Positions 11,501 through 26,500 of a stretch of 64,000 nucleotides of DNA are shown here, piece by piece. The notes below the pieces were generated by a model. That model saw only the letters and a list, made by a program, of their open reading frames with translations. It was not told the origin of the DNA and did not search any database. Within the stretch, counting starts at the first letter, position 1. Every line of letters begins with the position of its first letter. Source of the DNA: Struthio camelus (lineage: Eukaryota; Chordata; Aves; Struthioniformes; Struthionidae); the NCBI RefSeq assembly GCF_040807025.1, contig NC_090982.1:76487931-76551930 (forward strand). The letters are read 5' to 3'. The position numbers were made by a program, and so were the translations under genes.

Positions 11501-14500
11501 CTTAGGGCCCTCAGTTTTGAGGGCAGCTTTCATAGCCCTTGTACTTTCTCTCAAACCTTTCATTACTATTAGTTGATAACTACTATAAATATTTGTTCTT
11601 TGTATTTCTTGGTACAGTGTCACAGATCTTACTGTGATCGTTTTTAAAATAGTATGATCTCCTTCTGGAGTGGAATGATGGAATTGAAATGTGGTATAAT
11701 GAATAAAAGTTGCAAAATTAGGCAGCTGGGCTCTGAACTGACGTGGGGGAAGCAAGGAACTGGAGTCAGAGGAGATGGACAGAACAATGTAAGGAAAGAA
11801 GAGAGATTAAAAGATGTAACAGACATGGAAAACATGCGCTATGATCTAATGCTCTGCTGGCTAATGGAGCCAAGAAAGGAAGGAAAACAAACATTTAGAG
11901 ATTATTTTCAGCACTGTTTTTAATTAAAATGTAGTAAGTATCTCTTCTGGGTTGTATGAAATACAATGTAAGATTAGGATTGTCTGACTAAGTAATACAG
12001 TCTTTCAGAAAATATGAAGTATGTATTCAGGTTTGCTCCTGAATGTTAAGGTAATATCTACGCATATGCTTTTCTGTATGAAATGCCAGTGTAGCTGTTA
12101 AAAAATTGATTTTATTTTACTCAAGAATATTGTATTCACTTGTCTGAGCGCTAGTACTTTACGAATATTTTGGTATACAGTTTGAGGTTTACAATTGATA
12201 AAGATAAATGTACGGTTAAGGAAGCTATTTCAGCTGTTAGTCCTATAGTGAAATATGGTTAAATAAGGAAAAGCTGAGATTCAGGGCAAGCATCACCATG
12301 ATGTAGAGCTTTCTTGTGGAGAAAATAGTTATGAGAACTATATTACAATGTTAAAACATCTTGTTTTTTCACAGCAGTGCTCTCTGCTGTCAACCTTGAA
12401 GAATACATGTTTCAGATAGTGCTCTTGAAGGAAACAGCCATCACTTTCAAGGTTTCATGATTTCGATCTAATAATTTTCTTCAGTATGTTTACTAAAAAT
12501 CTTGTTTTCCACTACTGGAACAACTTCTAGCAGAAATGTCTGGCTATGGGCAAATGGAAAAGTTACTGTAGGATATGGTAGGTTTTGAGCTTACAGCATG
12601 TCTCTCTGATTTGCATTAACAGACCATAGGCACAGCCTCACTGTTGAGAATGATAAGCAATATCCTGTATCAATAGGCCTATATAAATATTTTGCAATAC
12701 TGATTCCAAAAATTCTAATATCTCTGACAACATCAAAGCAGTCTGGATAGTAGCATGCAGGGAATGTTGTTTAGCTTTTTTCTCATTTGCTGTCCACAGT
12801 TGTTTATCTCCCTGTGGAGTGGGAGTTTTTGTCTATTGTGATGAGGCGCTAGGACAAAGAGCAGGAATCAGTTGCCATCCCTACCTGTTAGGACCCTGTT
12901 AATATAGCATAACTTCTACTTGACCTTACTGGCTTATACTTGATGTTGTCACATGTGTCCTCTCTTCTATGCTTCAGTGCTTGGGAGAAGACACTTTCTG
13001 GACAGATCTGGAGAACAAATTCTGTCCCCTTTTTAGTACTTTTTTTTTTTCCCCAGGGGAGAGCCTGAATCCTTGGTACTGCAAATTATGCAATTGTTCC
13101 TTATATTTAGGGACCCAGAACCTGGTAGCCAGTGCACCCAGAGTGGAAGAGGTGAATCTTCCCCTAAGAAAACCAGTTTCTTGATCATGGTATTTCCCCG
13201 CTGTTGAAGTAGTCTGCCAAGAGTGGCATTTCCTCTCCCTGGTTAGAACAAGGAAGATGACAGGCACTTTAGGACATCGTAGTGCTATCCACTGCACTTG
13301 GTTTGGACCAAAAGGGTGATGCATAATAAATTAGCATGGTGTGAAATGTTGTCAAAATGCAGTTTTTAGTATGACTTTGTACAGTTAGAATTGATAATCA
13401 TTGCCTACCACTCCTTGCTAAGGTATCCTGGAAAAAGGAGTGTAGTACAAGGTAAGTACCCAAGTGGGAAGCTGTCTCTGAGTAAGTTACTAAAAGCTTT
13501 AGCAAAATGGAGATCTTTGTTCCTGTCAGTCCTGAATCAATTAGAGCTTAATTCTTCTCTTTTGAATGGTGTCATCTGGGTATGATAGGGTTTCCTGTGT
13601 TGTATCTTGAGTAAGAAGTGTGAAGAGCAAAGCAGCAGCTTAGGGCCTCCAGAGAGGAGAAGCTACAAATGAAGAAATGAAGAGTCTAGAGATGCACGTG
13701 GCTTTTGATGATTATCTTAGATGGCAAGTGTTTGCTTGCTTAACTTCTACAAGTGGTCAAAGGGTGAAGTTTCCTGAGGTTTGAGGTGAGCTAGTAGTTT
13801 GGTGCTGTTGGAAGGGACAGACTTGCTTCTGCTGCTTCCATTGCTGTTCTGTGCTCATCAGGCCTGTTGATGAGCTGGTTTTGCTAACGATAGGCAGTAA
13901 CAAAAACTAGGCCCTCAACTAGCAGAAGTAAAAAGTCTCCAGCAGATCTTATGAACTGAACTACCTCAGTGTGTACCCAGACAAACCTGTGTGCTAATGG
14001 GTCGAGGGGGGATGGGTATAAACTGTGTGCCTGTAATTAAAGGGATGTTGAGCATCCAGCCTAGAGGCAGCAGGCTCTCAAGTCGGTCCTAAGACCCATG
14101 TGGTGTTCAGAACTGAAATCCTGTAGAAAAAATAAAGATGGAACGGGTGGTGAAGAAATGTTAGCTGAACTTTTGGGTTCCCTTATAACTTGTACTGATG
14201 CATGGGGAGTTAACAACTTTTCTTTCATAAAGATCTTGGCTTTCTCTCTTAAAAGAAAAAATACAAATGTTATTTGTAGAATTATAGTCATTTAACATAT
14301 TTTGTCTTTACTTGAAAGATGAGATCAGTGAGATGATTCTTCAACAATGTTCAGCTGTTCATTGCTTGCATTCTAACTTTCCCTAGTGAGTATGTAGGAA
14401 AACTGTCTTTAAAAGATTTACACTTTATGGGAATATAAATGTTGACTTTCAAGTAGAATTTACGCTACTGAACGCTCAACTCTTTGAAGCTGTTGTATGT

Positions 14501-17500
14501 TTCAGGCATTCTCCTTCAATTTCTGTGTTTTTTGTCAAAGAGTAAAATGAGTTGGTTTTGGTTTTTTTTTAAGCTGATCTGTTTTACACATGACTAAGAT
14601 CTTTATTCTGCTATGGCATCGTTTTAATTAAAATCCTAACTCCTTCCAGGAAATACCAATTTAACTTTTAATCAAAACACAATTTTCCAAAGCAGTTTGC
14701 TTCTATGATATTTGTCATGGCAAATTTCACTTTGTTTTAACAAATAGACACATGTTCAAAGAACTCTGGCATTAGCTATTTTTCTGCTCTAGAGTTGTCT
14801 GCCAGCACCAGTTGGCAAACTCTGGCAAGTAAACTGATACTTAATTGTATTCTTATATAGATATAAGTAATATATGTACATGTAGAAGGAATCTCTTATG
14901 GTATCTCCCAAAGTAAAGGTTTGGGAAATAGTATACTACTGTACTGTTTTGTATCAGTGATAGTGTATGGCTTGTGAGTAAGGAGTGTCATATTTGGTTG
15001 CACATGAATAGTAATAGAAGGCATAGCTATAAAGGCATTAGTAAACCCGGACTTTAAGCTTAGAGCTACCAGTGGTGAAGATGCAACACTGGGAAAACTT
15101 GCATGTATTCCTTCTCCGAATGTAGCCATGTTCAGCATTAGCCGTGGTGGAGTTCTTGTTTAGTAACTTCTTTAGCTGAAAAGCATGAACTTTGCTTTAA
15201 GTTACTTGTATGAGATCCAGACTTAGAAGCCAAAGGCAGCAACTTGTGTTTTGTTTTCTGTATTAGCTGTCCTCTGTAGTTACGGATTTCTTCAGGACAT
15301 CACCACTTTCATTTTAGAACCTTTACCTCTTTTCAACCAGTCTTGAAAGTTTCTGCTTCCATGCCACAGTCTCCTGGTGTCTTTAGTTTTGCTGCAAAAC
15401 CTTAAAACTTTGTTTTGGGCCCTCAGTTTTGAGAACAACTATTTATATGGATGGCACAGGGAATTTATTTTTATGCTGCTGGGGACTCTTGTGTCTCTGT
15501 ATTTAATCCACCAAAACTGCTGCTATTCAAGTCTACTTTTGATAGCTTGCCTTGATTTGGAATATCTGACTTCGGATGCTGCTCACAAACTAATTTCAGT
15601 TGTCTAACTGCTGTGGCCTCAGGCAGGGGGTTGGGGAGGCTGTTTCCAGTTAACTAACAGTTTTCCAGAGAGACTCTAATGCATGTGAAATGATTCTGAC
15701 TTGGAGGAAGTTCAGAACTGGCTGAGCAGGAAGGGTGTAGAATGTCCTTTAGTTTCAGTCTTTCAGCTGGCGATTTTACCCTAATTGTCATTGCCACAAA
15801 CCTAGAATAGCTGATACCGAGAGTTTAAAAGGTTTGTTTTGTGCAAGCTGAGTCCAGAATGAAGTATATCCTATGCCATCTTTTACCTCTTGGCTCTGAG
15901 ATTCTAAAATCCTTTTCCCTATGGTCTTAGTATTGCTGTTTAAATAACTTGCATACTTTGATTGGAATAGTACATAGTATGAGCAAATCAGAAACAGTGA
16001 CATGCAAAGCTTTAAAAATTGTGAAGGGCATATTAGAAACAGCTCAAAGATATGGCTTAACACGCATGGAGAAGCTTGTAAATGAGCTTTGGGACATGGA
16101 AATGTAACTCTGACTTTAAGCTAGTCCATTCACTTCCACTAGAGGAACTAAGTGGCATCTGTAATGCTTTATTTCGGTCTGTTATCTATGCAAACAATGC
16201 ATTTTCTATTTTTGTATTCAGAACTGCATGACTGATGTTATGTATGTCAAAACACTAGCTTGATTATTTAGCTCTAGACTTCTGACCTTAAGTGATTATC
16301 CTCTTGGAGTAGGAAAGGAGTGTATTGCAAACTGAAACTGTCATTAATTTAAATGTTCCTATTTGCTAGAATATGAGGAATTTAAGAGAAACTTTGTTAA
16401 TACAGGAGTGTTACTTACAGCATGTATTGAAGCAAGATCTTTGCAAAAAAGCATTGACTTTTTCTCTCTCTCTAGGAAATACACATAAAGGAACCCATAG
16501 AAAAGGAAGTAAATCCTCGCTTGTTACCAGGTAACTTCTATTTTTAGAATTAAAAAGTATATATGCTTATGTATAAATATTCACATCTGTTTGCTTCAGC
16601 AAACACTCAAGTGACATCAGTGTTCTGAGTAGTAAAACAGAGGTTTGGGAGGTAAGTAGCCACACAGGTTGAATGCATTAAAGGTCTATATCTGTATGGA
16701 TTGTTATAAATATTAGTCTTTCAGAGTACAGTATCTTCAGGTAACCTGCATGTGGAGAACTGTGTCTACACTTAAGTTTGCCTTGTTTCCTGAAGTAAAA
16801 ATTGGTTTTGATTTTTTGTTCTAGAATCACAGATAAACCTAGTGGAAACTTGACTTTGTTTCCTTTGCTTCTACTTTGAGTTATTTAGGCCTCTCTGTCT
16901 CTTTTGCTCTTAATACTTTTTTTTTTAGATTTTTCTAAATACTGCTAATGCTCTCCAAGTTCAGGAAGGATAAGCTTGCTGTTACTAAGATAAAATCTAA
17001 GTAAAGTTTAGAATCATAGGAGCGGAGTCTTTTATACGATTTGCAGAAAAGAGCAAGTCCAGCTGATTGAGCCTGCTAAAACTTGTCTTTGAAGTAAATA
17101 CTTTCCTAAACTTGAAGTTCATTTTCTGCTAACTTCAAGAGATGAGCTTCGTTGATCATTATTTAAGCAAACTTGTGTCTGAGGACTTTAAAATGGTCCT
17201 GGAACCTGTAAAATAAGTAGCCTCTCTCTTCAAAGCTCTGGAAGTAACTAGGGTGCATTTGTAACAACCAACTAACAAATGTGTCGGCATTCTTAAGAGT
17301 TTGGCAGTAAGGCAAATCAGAAAGGTTTTCAGCTTGTTCATTGCCTGTATTACCTATTCCTCAGTGGGGTTTGGAGTTGAGTAAGTACTCCAAAAAAAAA
17401 CTACTCTTCTGATAAGTAATGCCATGTGTTGCTCTCCTGCCAGTTAGAGGAGAACTTCTAACCATGTTCATTTGAACACTACAGAACGGTTTTCAGTCCA

Positions 17501-20500
17501 TCCTGAGTAATGGTAGTAACCTGGAAGGCAACTAAGGTGTTGATTTCAGGAGCCCCTTTAGTCTTGCTCTACAACAGTGATGAGAAATCTTTAGGCATAC
17601 ACTGCATGAGAAGCTGTCAGGAAGTTAATATTGAGTTTGAAGGGAATAGTTCAAACATGTATTAATGCTGTCAGTTACACTGCAAGCTAAATGTTTGTTT
17701 TGTACAGGTGAACTGCTGCTTTGTGAAGCAAGCACAGTGTATAAGTACATACAAGAAGATGGGTCAAATCGTGGCACCTATGGAAAACTCATATGCACAA
17801 ACTTCAAGATTGCTTTCCTTGATGAAGATTCTGCTTCAGATGATAATGTAGGAAGAAAAGTCTCCTAGTTGTGACCAAACAGGCTCTGAAGACAGTCTCT
17901 TGTACTATATAATCTTTCTTTCCCCTACATAAGAAGAAATAAAATAAATACACAGAAAACTTTAAAGGCCACAGACTTACGTTAATGAGTTTGCATCTGC
18001 TAGGTCAATATAGGTCCTTCCTCAAGCTCTAAAGAATGTTTCAATAAAAAAGGTGCAAGTCTGTTTGTGGACCTTTACAGTTAAATGTAGTTATAACTCT
18101 TCCTTGTGAGTTAGTAACTATTTAAGGCATAAGTTAAAAGAATGAATTGGTTTACAAGTTAAATGTAAAGTTTACTTAAACCTGTGCAGTTTCTAATATT
18201 TAACTTCTTATCTAGCAGCAATTACAAAGGCGTGAATGCCACGTATGCTCTAAGCTTGTAAAAACATCTGTCCGACATGACTTTGGGCCCATCTGCAGAA
18301 GCATTTGGGTGTTCCACAAGATTGAGTAGGCTACTGTTCAGTGGAAATACCCTAGATAACTGTCTCTTTGCTGTGTGGCTTGATAAACTTCTGATTTATT
18401 CCTTTTAAAGTCAGTTGTTGCTAACTGTGAAGATATAACAACTTGACACTATTGAGCTGACATACATTTTTAAAAGGCTAATCTTCCCCACTCCTCCTCC
18501 CCAGCTTTTAGAAATGATTTGAATCTAGTTCTTTATTTTAGGTGCTCAAACTGAGCTGTCTTAAAGGAGAGTGGTACTTGCACTCCTTTTTGGATATGGT
18601 CAAGCATGCCTTACAGTCTGGTCCATTCAGGTGATACCAGTGAAGGACAGCCTAGGATATGGCTCCCAAGAATGCAAGATGGTCTTCTCAGGGAAGAATG
18701 AGAAGAATATGCTTTGAAGCACATTGATTGTGCTCAGAAGTTTCAAAGGGTAAAGCTTCAGGGAGCTGAATGTTGAAAACTGAGGCTTCTGCAGCCACGT
18801 AAAAATTTTGAGTGGCCATTCTGCAATTCCTTGAGACAAAGCTGTAAAGCCCATCCCACAGATCACATGAGATTTAGTCTAAGCCTGGTAGTGACCTTGT
18901 TTGTTTCTGTTCCTCCACTAACTTGTAAATCCTTGGTTGATAACATGTTAAGAGAAATAGAGATGACTTGATAAGTGTTCAGTGTGAGTCACCTGTCCAG
19001 AGTAGTGCAGACCTGGAAATAACTCTAAGGTTAACTCTGTTCACAGTTGTCTTCATGTAAAACTTAATTTGCTGATGTAGTGGTTGTCAGTCTTCTGATA
19101 ATAAAATTTAACATACTGGTTTATAACTGTGGCATCACTCAAGTGTCCTTTTTGTACCCTGAATTCACAGACTGAATAAACTGAAGGGAGCTTTAATCAC
19201 TTTAAGTTTGGCAAAACAGTAGACTTCAGAACTGCGATGTGCATGTCTTCACTTCACCCAGTGATAAATCTGACTGTTATGTTGGAATGTTCTTGGGATA
19301 CTTGTTGTCTTAAGAGACTTTCTATTTCCTGCCTGGTTCCTGCAGCAAGGAAACTTATCATAACAGGGCTTAGATTACATCAAATTACTGTATTTCCTGT
19401 TTGTTGCAAGAATCCTAGTTTGAAAAGTGACCCTCAATAGAATTACAGGCTTTGAAGTTATTTGAAAAGCAAAAACTCTTAACTGCCCACCTTGCAAGCA
19501 CAGTTAGACCCTTTTACAAAAAAGATTTAAAAGGCAGGTGTAATTTATCTATATTTTAATAACTGTTCCTCAGTTATAAGCTCAGCCTTGCAGAGCTTAT
19601 AAGGAGTAAAGCTGATATTAAAATATATACTGAATGTTGTTTACTGGTGAGAAGGTGCTGCTGCTTAGTGACATGGGACTTATGAGATAATTTTTTTATG
19701 TTCTAGGAGCCACAATTTAAAAATAAAATCGTAGGAGAAAATGACATAACCCTGCAGTGTGTAGATCAAATCTATGGAGGTAGGTCTTTTTCCCTTGGCT
19801 TAACATGCCCTACATCTAGACATGTCTTCCAATACTGGTATTTCTGGTCTATTTGTCTACATCCTTTTTAGAAAATTGACAGTTTTCATTTTTGAAACTT
19901 TGGATAGCCTGCAGTTAGATTTCTTACCTGTCATTTCATCACTACATATATCACCTCAGTTTCTTCCCTCTAGCTTACCAAAATCTACTTTTTGGATTAA
20001 GTGCCTTGCTAGGACAGGCCAAAACAGTTGCTTCAAAAAGTGAAGAAATGCCATGAGTAGCAGTAAAGGAAAGTGTGCTCATCAATGTCTTAATAGTTAA
20101 GATTGGTGCAGAAGTCTCTTATTTATAGAAATAACTGGATGCATTGGAATATGAAGAGTAATTTAATTTGAGCAGTCATACTGCAGAGCCATTCAGGTAC
20201 CAGATTCCCAAAGAGTACCTTTTGTTTGTCTAAGGAAACTTTGAAAGCATCGAGAATCTCATAAAACAAAGTACCAAAGGAAACTTAAAAGCAAGCTTTT
20301 GCTTTACAAGTAAATAGTGAACTCGGTGTTTTGTTACAGGGCTTACAGGTATGCCTGGATGGCTTAAAAAAGTAAATAAGAATTGAGGTAGTGATATGTA
20401 GGTGATAGGGAAGGCTTTAGTGAGAAGATGGAGTTTAGAGGCGTGTTAGAGTATTGTAAATTGTGGTGTGACTTGAGGAAGGAGTAGACTGGAAGACATT

Positions 20501-23500
20501 AGCGGACACTGGTTATGAGACACTGTTTGATTTCTTGTACAGTGGCCTAGCTGCCAGCGCTTCAGGATGTCAAGTGTTTTTCCATCAGAAATGTATGAAG
20601 GGCTCTCTTGAAGGCATTCTGGTGTGGGTTTTTTAATTTAGGATGAACTCCCACTTGTATGGGGACTTTGCCTTGGCCAAAGCTACTAAGTTGTGTTCTG
20701 TTGCACAATCAAAATTTCAGACTTACTGTGCAGTCTGAATTTGAACAGAAGTAATCATTGGATAGCTGATTTGCTGGAAGTTCAATTCTTACCTTGTAGG
20801 AGGTAGTTTGAGTGGGACATTTTGGGGATGGATGAAATACTGAGTGCATAAACACAAGAGCTTGCCAGCCTTTACGGTAGGATGGTTGTTTTGACTTTTT
20901 AAAACTTGAATTAAATTCTTTTCTTGAGGTCCTGGGAAAGATAAAGCTATCACTGCTTGACAAGTGATGGCAAAGTTTTCTTTGTGTATTTAGACTTCTT
21001 ACTTTTGCAGTTTATGATGAGAAAAAGAAACTTCTAACTGGACAACTGAGAAAATACCCGGAGAAACTAATTATCTACTGTAAAGACCTTAGAGTATTTC
21101 ATTTCTGCCTCAGATACACAAAAGAAGAGGAAGTAAAAAGGGTAAGTATATTAACTTCACTTGTTTATTTTTCATAAGCTTGATGTTGGATAGTAGTTTA
21201 ATTGTGGGGATGAGGGAAGGATGAGAAGCTTGCTTTGAAAGATGCCTCAAACTTGGAAGTGTCTTCTGATCATTCGCAACTAAGAGGAAAAGTAAAAGGA
21301 TACCAGCTGTGTTAGAGAAAAAAAAAAAAAAAACACACACACACACAGAGTGTTCATTAAACATCTTTATGCATAGCAATTAAAAAGAGCCGTTGCACTG
21401 GCTCTTTCGAGAGAACTGGAGCTTGAGAGCACTACATGAAATTAGCCTCAAGCTCAAGCAAGTACTTAAGCCTGTTCTGATCTGTGGTACTATTTTACTA
21501 AGTTTTGGCCTTAAACCTTCTCATATGTCATCAGTTATGTTTCTGAGGATTTGAGTTCTTTTAATGGATTAAGCTGAACTCCAAGCTGGGAGGCTAATAG
21601 CTTTATTTGAATAACAACATGCAAAATTAAGAGTTGTTCCAGAAGTTGAACGCGTAATGTTTCTCATTGAGTGAAGTAGGCATAGTATTTGGCAGACAAG
21701 GGAGAAGGCTTTCTAAGAGTTGGTTTTTAACTGTTGGGAGTAGAACCCAAAGTTCTCGTTTGAGACGATACTCGTTTGTAAGACTAAAGGTATCTTTTAG
21801 AAGAGACATACTTCAGTATGCAAGAACTTCAATTTGAACGGTGAACAAAACTCAGCCTTAGCTGAAGGCCTTCACCAGTATGTAACTGGTGTCCAAGCTG
21901 GCACAATGCAAATATGAAAATATCTGGGTAGTATAAAAGTCCTCCTAATCAATACACGAAAACTTTCTGGCATTGAGAAAAGCAGATTAATGTTTCAAGT
22001 ATAACAAAGCAAAGTAACACTTTGATCGTTTTATCTTTGTGCATCTTTGAGACCTCATGGATGCTTGAGTTTCTTTGAATTCTTATATGCTAGAGAAACT
22101 TGAAAATCCTGATCAGATATCAGGATGCTTCATCTCAGAAGATTTTGTAGTTCATGTTCCTTCCTCTTCTCTAGCGGTGGTTCTGTTCAATGTGCTAATG
22201 TAGTAATGCCTCTTCTATAAATCAGATAGATCTATAAATCTATAAATCTTTGCTATCTTATTTTGTCAAGACTCATGGAACAGTTTTATACAAAACCTGA
22301 GAGATGATTAAGAAGTTAACGTTGTTTACATTGACAATTTTATTCGTCCACATTTGGGTGTTAATTTTTGGTCCTTTCTTAGATCGTCAGTGGCATAGTT
22401 CATCATAGCCAGACACCTAAGCTGCTTAAACGCTTGTTTCTCTTCTCTTATGCATCAGCTGCCCCAAACAACACAGGTAAACGTTTTTATATTTTTTAGG
22501 TTGTATTTGCTGCATACTCTTCTCTAAGCAATTTGGAATGTTTAGTATCTGAGTTTTTGCTTGCCTCGTCACTCTAACAAGTTAGTAGCTTATCTTCTTT
22601 TCACTTGTTATGCGTTGTTAGACTCACTGCTAAAAATCTCTAAACATTCTACTACTGGCCTTCATGTGCTTTAACACAGATAGACAGACACATTGCCAAG
22701 CAAGAGTAGCATCACTGGATTAAAAACTTACTGCGGACAATCTGGAAGATGCTTAGCGTGTGCTCTTAACCACTGTGCTCTGGTATCTAAAAATACCTTG
22801 TTTTTATCAGTATTTTTTCTATATTGTTGCAGTGAACTTCCTGCTCTTAAATTGTTGTAACTGCTGTGGCATCTGTCAGAAAGAATGTCCATTTTTGCCC
22901 TTATTTGCAGGCAATCTGCTTCTTCCAGACAGCTGCGAAAAAATCACTGATTTGCATAGCAAAGTTCCAGTAGATGTCTGACTTCCTTGCAGCTGATAGT
23001 TAAGTTATAATATAGTCTCCCCGCTTGATCAAGCCTGGTTGAATAATATAATATGCTGTAAAATTTAAACTTTAGTCAGTGCACTTTCTAGCACCTCATA
23101 GTTCTGAATTCAGCTGCAGTGATAGAGCTGTCTTAAGCTACAGTCCTGATTCTTGGTGCAACAAGAACGTTTCTGCCTTTCACAGGGGAAAGTTTTGATG
23201 TACCCAAGGTGTTAATCATATTTCATAAAATCACAAAATCCTTGATTAGAAGGGACCTCTGGAGGTTGTCTAGTCCAACACCCCTGTTAAGAGCAAGGTC
23301 AACTAGAGCAGGTTTACCAGGGTCATGTCCAGTTGGGTTTTGAACACCTTCAAGGATGGAGACTTTACAGCCTGTTTGACTGCCCTCACAATGGGAAAGT
23401 ATGTGGTGTGTATGGGGGGTGATTTTTTTTTTTTTTTACATGTTTAAATGGCATTTTCTATATTTCATTTTGTGCCCATTGTCTCTTGTCCATTCACTGG

Positions 23501-26500
23501 ATACCACTGAGAAGAGTCTGGCTCAATCTTCTTTGCTCCCTCCCATCAGTTACTTACGCACATTGATAAGACAGTCCTGAACTGCCTTAAGGCTAAACAG
23601 TCCCAGCTCTCTCACCCTCTCCTCATATGTCAGATGCTCCAAGCCCTTCATCTTAATGGGCCTTTGCTGGACTTACTTCAGTCAGTCCCTGTCTGTCTTG
23701 TGCTGGGGAGCCCAGCCATGTCACTGTACCCCTTAATTGATCTCACCGGTGCTGAGTGAAGATGAAGAATCACCTTCCTCAACCTGCTGGCGATGCTTTT
23801 CCTAATGTAGCTGAAGAATACGTTGGTTACCTGTGCTGCAAGGGCATATTGCTGACTCAGATTATTGCTTCAGCTTTAAATGGTGTTCAGTTTGAAACAC
23901 AAACATCAGAAAAGTAATAACCTTTTTCCAGGTAGAGAGGAAGAAAATGCAGAAGCCTAGTCTCTATAGCAACATTGAAATGTTGTGTCAAATTCCTTCG
24001 TATTTTAAATATTCCATAATAAATACCTAGTTCTTGTTCCTTGAGTTTTCTACAGAACAAACCAAGTAGACTTCCAAAACTGATCTTGTTTTTATAGTCT
24101 GTCCTTCAGATCTTAACTTGTCCCTTACAACTCAGAAACAAAGTTCTGTATTTCTAGCTGTACGTTCTTCATCTACCCTATCTTCTCACTGTGGAAAGTT
24201 TCAACTTGCCATGGGCTCTTCTATGGAAATTCAAGCTCTTTGGGGTATTTCAGCATCAGCTGATGCTGTAGGATACTAAATTATGATCACTATCTAGTTA
24301 TTGGCTTTACTTCAGGAATTATATGGTTTTGATACAAAACGTGTGGCTAAATTAGCCTGATGCTCTAATTGTTAGAGGTTGCTAAATGGAAATACAGGGG
24401 AAAAAAATCTCAGCTGAGAAGACTGAGACCTAACTGCTGTAATCAATTTTCCATTCTTATCAAGTGCCTAAAATGTTCTGTTCAGTGCAGAACTCTTATC
24501 CATGGTGAAAGAATGAGCATTAAATAAAACAGGATATCTGAACTGCAGAGACTCTTCTGGTATGATTGTCAGTTCCATACTTAAGTCAGCTACACCAGCA
24601 TACAAAGCTATTTGCTGTACAGTGTGTTGGGTTTTAGGCTAGATGTGAAGAACTGTGTGGAAATTCTGTAAGGCCTGATTAGTGTCTGTTGGAGAAGCTT
24701 TTCCTGAAGTTACTAGTTGAAGCAATAGCTGACAGAAAACATTAGAGAACAGATGGAAGCAGTGTGTGGTACAAATGCATTTTATCTTAGGCTCAAGACT
24801 CTGTACGCAGGAAGCTTTGTTTACTCACCTTTAAATGAAGTGGCTACTTCTCATTAGGGATACTTTCGTGTTAGCAAGTAATTAATACTCTGCAAAACTA
24901 ACAATATCTGACAGATGGAAGAAACCAAACTGTGATGTTTGATGCTCTTGAGGACTGGCGTGATGAGTTGGAACGGACTAAAGGGAATGTGAAATATAAA
25001 GCAGTTGCTACCAATGAAGGCTACAGAGTCTCTGAAAAGTAAGCTTGCCCTGGCTGATAGTAAACTTTTTATATATCTCATTAGTGTTTGTAAAAATTAA
25101 TGCTCAGCATTAAAGGTAGCACTATACCCCTTTGTAGGGTCTGGATTCCATTTTGTTTCATAGATAAACATGGCTTGGGAGGTAATTTTCTCCACTCCCC
25201 TGCTCAGGCTAGGCTAGCTTCAATATTAGATTGCTCAGGACCTTGGTCAGTCAAGTTTTGAATACCTTAAAGGATGGAGATTACCACCTTAAATGGTACA
25301 AGAAATATTTAAATCTGGTAGAGGCGTTGTGACAGCTTATTAGGGTGATTTTTTGCTAGTCTCCTACCTTTACTCTGGGAAAACTCCAAGTTACATGCAG
25401 CTGAGTTACTTTTATTTAAAAAAAATTAACAACAGGAGTTAACTGGTTTAAGGTACATCTGCAAAAGTGCTAATGGAAGTTCAACTGCATCTGCTTTAGT
25501 AGAAGAGTAGAGAGATATAGTCCTGCCACTTAGATCAAGTAGTATCAGTGACCTCTTTCAGAGGTATGCAAGGCTTTGTGTAGTACCCATGTTATAATAA
25601 GCAATTCTGAAAGGCTTTAGAGACCTTGGAAATAAAGTTTCAGAATAGAGCTAAATTTTAACTAGTCATTCTGGAGCTGTATCTTGAGACCCCCAAACTG
25701 AGGTTAAGTACATAGTTGCTTCTGTGGGCCTTGAACATAGGTAGTGCTGGCTGGTAACAGGAAATGAGTTACGCTAAATGGTGTCCTTTAGTTTTGATGC
25801 AAATTGCTTACCAGATAATCAAATTTGTTTTTATTCCTTGTATTATAAGGGTATCTTTGAAACTGCTAAGAGCCTGAGAGAGCCAAAGCAGTTCTAAAGA
25901 TCAGTCTCAAATGTTACAGTTAAATGTGGGGCTTAATTACAGCCTTGCAAAGGCAGGAGAATGTTGCAGTGAAAATAGTGAACAGCTCAAGAGTGGGGAA
26001 AAAATACCTTATCTAACTGAAAGTGGAAGGTTTTGAGGATGGCATAATTATCTAGTAGGAAAGATCTCTGTAGCTGTAAGAGTGAATATGTAATTATTCT
26101 GAATTGTGGGCATGAACACTCACCAGCATTAAAAGGAACATGGAGGCTGTTCTTTGTTCAGCTCTTAAGTAAAAGAAACTTTTTGTCATCTTAGGTTGCC
26201 TTTGTATTTTGTTGTTCCCATATGTGTGTCTGAAGAGAGTATCTTGAAGTTCCAAGGCAGAGGCATTCCTGTGAGTATATATGCGTTGCTGAAGGATAAT
26301 AAGAAATGTTACGGGAAAGACAAAACTTCAGCTAGTGTTTTAGATGCTATTGCATTTTAACTTCAGAATTTGTCTTTAACAGCTGACACACAGTACATTC
26401 CATCTGGAGAAGGAGAAATAGATGTTGGAAGGAGAGGCACATAAAGTGTGTAAACAGTGTAAAGCAAAATACATGGCTTGTTGGTTCACAGCCCCCATTT

